From positions 62,001 through 126,000 of the forward strand of contig CAIPAH010000022.1 in assembly GCA_903862955.1 (NCBI GenBank): a DNA stretch of 64,000 nucleotides. Reading direction: 5' to 3'. The stretch is from an uncultured Opitutia bacterium (GTDB lineage: Bacteria > Verrucomicrobiota > Verrucomicrobiia > Opitutales > Opitutaceae). Shown piece by piece: positions 61,125 through 64,000 of the stretch (the first letter of the stretch is position 1; the number at the start of each line of letters is the position of its first letter). The notes beneath the pieces were generated by a model. That model did no database searches and was not told the origin of the DNA. It saw only the letters and a list, made by a program, of their open reading frames with translations. Both the position numbers and the translations under genes were made by a program.

Positions 61125-63239
61125 ATGCACATACCCTCACGTTTGATTCCGTCCGCCCTTTGCCTGCTGCTGCCTGTCGCCGCGGCGCTCTCGGCGTCCG
61201 CTGCTCCCACCACGCTGGCTGATTTCCAAGCGCTGGCCGCGAAATCCCACACGCAGCTGGTGTTGCCCACGTATCCGCTCACGCCCGCGGACGTCAAAGC
61301 CCAGGCCGAGAATGCCATCAAGGAGGCCGACGCCGCCTTTGATGCGCTGGCCGCGCAGGATCCCGCGAAGCTGAATTTCGACAACACGTTTGCCGCCGCC
61401 GATACAATCGGGGCCAAGGTCACCGACGTGGCCCTCGTCATCGGCACCGTGTCCGAGTCCAGCACCGACAAGGCCATGCGCGACACCGCGAATGAAATGT
61501 CGGTCAAGCTCGATGAATGGGCCGTCGGCCTCGACTATCGCGAACCGCTCTATCGCGCGCTGAAGGCCGTGGCCGATGCCAAGCCGAAGCTCGATGCCGA
61601 GCAGCAGCGCCTGCTCGACGACCAGATGCGCAGCTACCGCCGCGCCGGCCTGTCGCTGCCGGCCGCGCAGCGCGCCGAGGTGGAGCAGCTGCGGAAGGAC
61701 CTCGCCGGGTTGAACACGCAGTTCGCCATCAACATCAACGAAGCCCGCGCCCCGCTCGACTTCACCGCGGCGGAGCTGGCCGGCGTGCCGCAGAGCTTCC
61801 TCGACAGCCCCGGCGTCAAGCAGCCCGATGGACGTTACCGCGTGATGGCCAACATCACCTGGCACGCCATCGCGATCGGCGAAAACGCCGACAATCCCGA
61901 GGTGCGCCGCAAGGTGCTCACGGCCCGCTGCCAGCTGGCGCGGGACACCAACACGGCCGTCCTGTCCAAGCTCGTCGTGCTCCGCGCCGACATTGCCCAC
62001 CGTCTCGGTTACGCCAATTGGGCCGACTACCAGACCGAGGTGCGCATGGCCAAGACCGGCGCCGCGGCCTTGAAGTTTGAAAACGACCTCGTGGCCGGCC
62101 TGCAGCCCAAATTTGCCGCGGAAATGGAGACACTCCGCCAGATGAAGGCGGCGCAGACGGGCAAGGCTGACGCCAAGCTCGAGGCGTGGGACATCAATTA
62201 CTACACCAACAAGCTCAAGAAGGACAAATACGCCGTCGATGCGGAAAAGCTCCGCGTCTACTTCCCCTACCAGGCGACGCTGCAGGGCATGTTCTCGATC
62301 TACCAGCGGATCTTCAGCCTGAAGTTTACCGAGGTGGCGGCGCCCTACGTCTGGGCGGCGGGTGTGAAGCTTTACGTCGTGCAGGACGCCGAGACCGGCG
62401 TGCCGATGGGGGCGTTCTACCTCGACATGTTCCCGCGCGACGGGAAGTTCAACCACTTCGCGTGCTTCTCGCAGAAGGCCGGCGGCGTGATGGCCAATGG
62501 CGGTTATGACCTGCCCGTTGCCGCGCTGCTCTGCAACTTCCCGGCGCCGTCCGCGGACAAGCCCTCGCTGCTGAAGCATGACGACGTCGTGACGCTCTTC
62601 CACGAGTTCGGCCACGTGATGCACGGCATGCTGGCGCGCGCGCGCTTCGCCTCGCAGGGCGCCTTCACGGTGCCGCGGGACTTCGTCGAGGCCCCGTCGC
62701 AGATGCTGGAGAACTGGCCGTGGGACAAGAAGGTCCTCGACACCTTCGCCGCCGACTACCGCGACCCGTCCAAGAAGATTCCGGCCGACGTCATCGACTC
62801 GCTGGTGGCGGCCCGTCAGGCCACCGAGGGCTACGGCGAGCGCCGCCAGCTCTCCATCGGCCTGCTCGACCTCAACCTGCACACGCTGTCGGAAGACGCC
62901 GCCTGGCAGGCGGACGTGGTGAAGATCGTGAACGACACGACTGCCCGCGTCTCCATTGCCCCTCCGGCTGACACATTTTGGGCCGCGTACATCGGCCACC
63001 TGGCGGGTTACGACGCCGGTTACTATGGCTACCTCTGGGCGAAGGTCATGGCGATCGACATGGCCAGCGTCTTCAAGGCGTCGCCGGATGGTTTCCTCGA
63101 CGTAAAGGTCGGCCGCCGCCTGCGCGACGAAGTTTACGGCAAGGGCGACACGCGCGACGTGGGCGATTCCGTGGAGAAGTTCCTCGGTCGCCCGCGCTCG
63201 ATGCAACCCTTCCTCGAATACGTCGGCATCAAGAAGTGA
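61125..63239 (+). CDS. M3 family metallopeptidase (oligopeptidase), exported
   Basis: This 704-residue protein has a signal peptide (LIPSALCLLLPVAAALSASAAP), followed by the M3 peptidase (Dcp/oligopeptidase A-like) fold. The zinc motif is DVVTLFHEFGHVMHGMLARA (HExGH, zinc ligands and catalytic Glu). Also visible: NADNPEVRRKVLTARCQLARD and YTNKLKKDKYAVDAEKLRVYFP, PYQAT regions. It degrades short peptides in the periplasm. ATG at 61125 is chosen; a start 27 bases upstream gives a poorer signal peptide. A strong terminator follows. Confidence 0.93.
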   Translation: MHIPSRLIPSALCLLLPVAAALSASAAPTTLADFQALAAKSHTQLVLPTYPLTPADVKAQAENAIKEADAAFDALAAQDPAKLNFDNTFAAADTIGAKVTDVALVIGTVSESSTDKAMRDTANEMSVKLDEWAVGLDYREPLYRALKAVADAKPKLDAEQQRLLDDQMRSYRRAGLSLPAAQRAEVEQLRKDLAGLNTQFAININEARAPLDFTAAELAGVPQSFLDSPGVKQPDGRYRVMANITWHAIAIGENADNPEVRRKVLTARCQLARDTNTAVLSKLVVLRADIAHRLGYANWADYQTEVRMAKTGAAALKFENDLVAGLQPKFAAEMETLRQMKAAQTGKADAKLEAWDINYYTNKLKKDKYAVDAEKLRVYFPYQATLQGMFSIYQRIFSLKFTEVAAPYVWAAGVKLYVVQDAETGVPMGAFYLDMFPRDGKFNHFACFSQKAGGVMANGGYDLPVAALLCNFPAPSADKPSLLKHDDVVTLFHEFGHVMHGMLARARFASQGAFTVPRDFVEAPSQMLENWPWDKKVLDTFAADYRDPSKKIPADVIDSLVAARQATEGYGERRQLSIGLLDLNLHTLSEDAAWQADVVKIVNDTTARVSIAPPADTFWAAYIGHLAGYDAGYYGYLWAKVMAIDMASVFKASPDGFLDVKVGRRLRDEVYGKGDTRDVGDSVEKFLGRPRSMQPFLEYVGIKK

Positions 63240-63254
63240 TTTGAGCCAATTCCC

Positions 63255-63295
63255 GCCGCCGGTTCGTCCTCAGGACGGGCCGGCGGCTTTTTTTT
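63255..63295 (+). terminator. Rho-independent terminator of the M3 peptidase gene
   Basis: An extended stem GCCGCCGG...CCGGCGGC (63255-63262 with 63280-63287), continuing inward with CGTCC/GGACG and a 3-base loop, then T8 (63288-63295). It starts 16 bases after the stop codon. Confidence 0.93.
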
Positions 63296-63306
63296 GGCCG
63301 GATGGG

Positions 63307-63418
63307 ATTGGCCGCAAAGAGGCGCAAATGGGCGCAAGAATGGGGAGACGGAAGTGGATGATCAGCGCGATTGGACGGTCGGGGTCTTTGTGCATTTTGC
63401 GCCTCTTGTGGCCAAACT
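63307..63418. repeat. Inverted GGCCGCAAAGAGGCGCAAA-type repeat pair
   Basis: ATTGGCCGCAAAGAGGCGCA (63307 onward) is repeated inverted as TGCGCCTCTTGTGGCCAAAC (63397-63416), with about 50 bases between. The arms share the GGCC(G/A)CAA(A)GAGGCGCAAA core with the repeat after dgkA (39059-39232). It occupies the middle of the 233-base gap. Confidence 0.6.
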
Positions 63419-63472
63419 CAGGGCGTGAATCGTGACTGGCCTCTATCTGCGGCTCTGTTTTAGGACAAAGGC

Positions 63473-64000
63473 ATGAAAACCGATCCCCGGGTGGACGCCT
63501 ACATCGCGAAGTCGGCGGATTTTGCCCGGCCGATCCTGCGTCACTTGCGCGTGCTGGTGCACGAGGCGTGTCCGGAGGCGGAGGAGACGATCAAATGGGG
63601 CATGCCCTCGTTTGTGCATCATGGGATCGTTTGCGGGATGGCGGGCTTCAAACAGCACTGCGCGTTTGGATTTTGGCGCAAGGGATTGACCGACGAAATC
63701 GCGCGGACGGGCGTCAAGGCGGAGCAGGCCATGGGCAGTCTCGGTCGTATCACGGGTCTCGGCGATCTGCCCGCCGACCGGGCGATGCTCGGCTACATTC
63801 GCAAGGCGGCCAGGTTGAACGAGGCGGGTGCGCCCGCGCGGCCGAAGCCCAAGGCGAAGCCGGCACTGCCGGTGCCGGCGGATCTGGCCGCGGCCCTCAG
63901 GAAGAACGCCAAGGCTGCAAATTCGTTTGCCGGGTTCAGCCCGGGCGCGCGGCGCGAGTACATCGAATGGATCACCGAGGCCAAACGTCCCGAGACGCGC
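63473..64000 (+). CDS. YdhG/DUF1801 plus YdeI-like protein, 3' end outside window
   Basis: From ATG at 63473 the frame is open to the end of the window (176 codons). The N-terminal half has the DUF1801/YdhG pattern (PILRHLRVLVHEACPEAEETIKWGMPSF, GMAGFKQHCAFGFWR). After a lysine/proline-rich linker comes the YdeI/OmdA-like helical part (LAAALRKNAKAANSFAGFSPGARREYIEWI). Such proteins are small cytosolic proteins of unclear role; some are named bacteriocin-protection proteins. The truncation is caused by the window edge. Confidence 0.85.
   Translation, partial: MKTDPRVDAYIAKSADFARPILRHLRVLVHEACPEAEETIKWGMPSFVHHGIVCGMAGFKQHCAFGFWRKGLTDEIARTGVKAEQAMGSLGRITGLGDLPADRAMLGYIRKAARLNEAGAPARPKPKAKPALPVPADLAAALRKNAKAANSFAGFSPGARREYIEWITEAKRPETR

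Overview
The window is GC-rich and densely packed. It most resembles a chromosome segment of a Gram-negative bacterium of the Verrucomicrobiota, probably Opitutaceae. This placement is an inference. It rests on the gene mix (a TIGR03790-type protein, LpxA and an LptF/G-type permease indicating an LPS outer membrane, TonB receptors, many small lipoproteins, a Suf system with SufT), on frequent GTG/TTG starts without clear Shine-Dalgarno sequences, and on several families of short palindromic intergenic repeats.

Layout. 1-2395: end of a suf operon (sufB-sufD-sufT). 2537-8331: a membrane glycosyltransferase-like protein, adenine deaminase, clpP with a bidirectional terminator, and a TIGR03790 protein. 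8425-9724: a fluoride riboswitch, crcB, a DUF190 gene and an EamA-type half transporter. 9734-16764: a long minus-strand run (aroB, an unknown protein, a 43-aa ORF, lpxA, pdxA, an IscA-type protein, infC, a cell-wall amidase, an S1/P1 nuclease). 16877-20441: a siderophore-type TonB receptor and xylA. 20495-22419: an AT-rich zinc-ribbon membrane protein and a Tat-targeted HisC-like aminotransferase. 22521-28813: lipoproteins and secreted proteins around an ECF sigma/FecR pair whose third gene joins a secreted domain to a C-terminal STN signalling domain. 28822-38566: a solute-binding protein pair, heparinase-like protein, SMR exporter, M14 peptidase, two paralogous lipoproteins around a 2OG-Fe(II) oxygenase, and a SeqA-like protein. 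38624-46444: dgkA, an LptF/G-type permease and a branched-chain amino acid ABC operon with two tandem binding proteins. 46477-50461: an unknown exported protein and htpG. 50462-57417 is a damaged zone: truncated tartrate dehydrogenase, TonB receptor and nucleoside hydrolase genes, two integrase remnants, and a tRNA-Ser whose 3' end is duplicated as a collapsed integration site. 57587-60979: a tightly overlapping ribE-ribH-ribBA-ribD operon. 61125-64000: an exported M3 peptidase, its terminator, a repeat, and a YdeI-like gene running off the window.

The most notable items are: (1) a SeqA-family protein outside its usual gammaproteobacterial range (38057-38566); (2) the sigma/FecR/STN-tail operon (24947-27649), which looks like cell-surface signalling without an adjacent TonB receptor; (3) the collapsed tRNA-Ser island with a 12-bp tRNA-like hairpin remnant; and (4) paired lipoprotein families of unknown function. 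All assignments come from reading the sequence and remembered family motifs; no database search was run.
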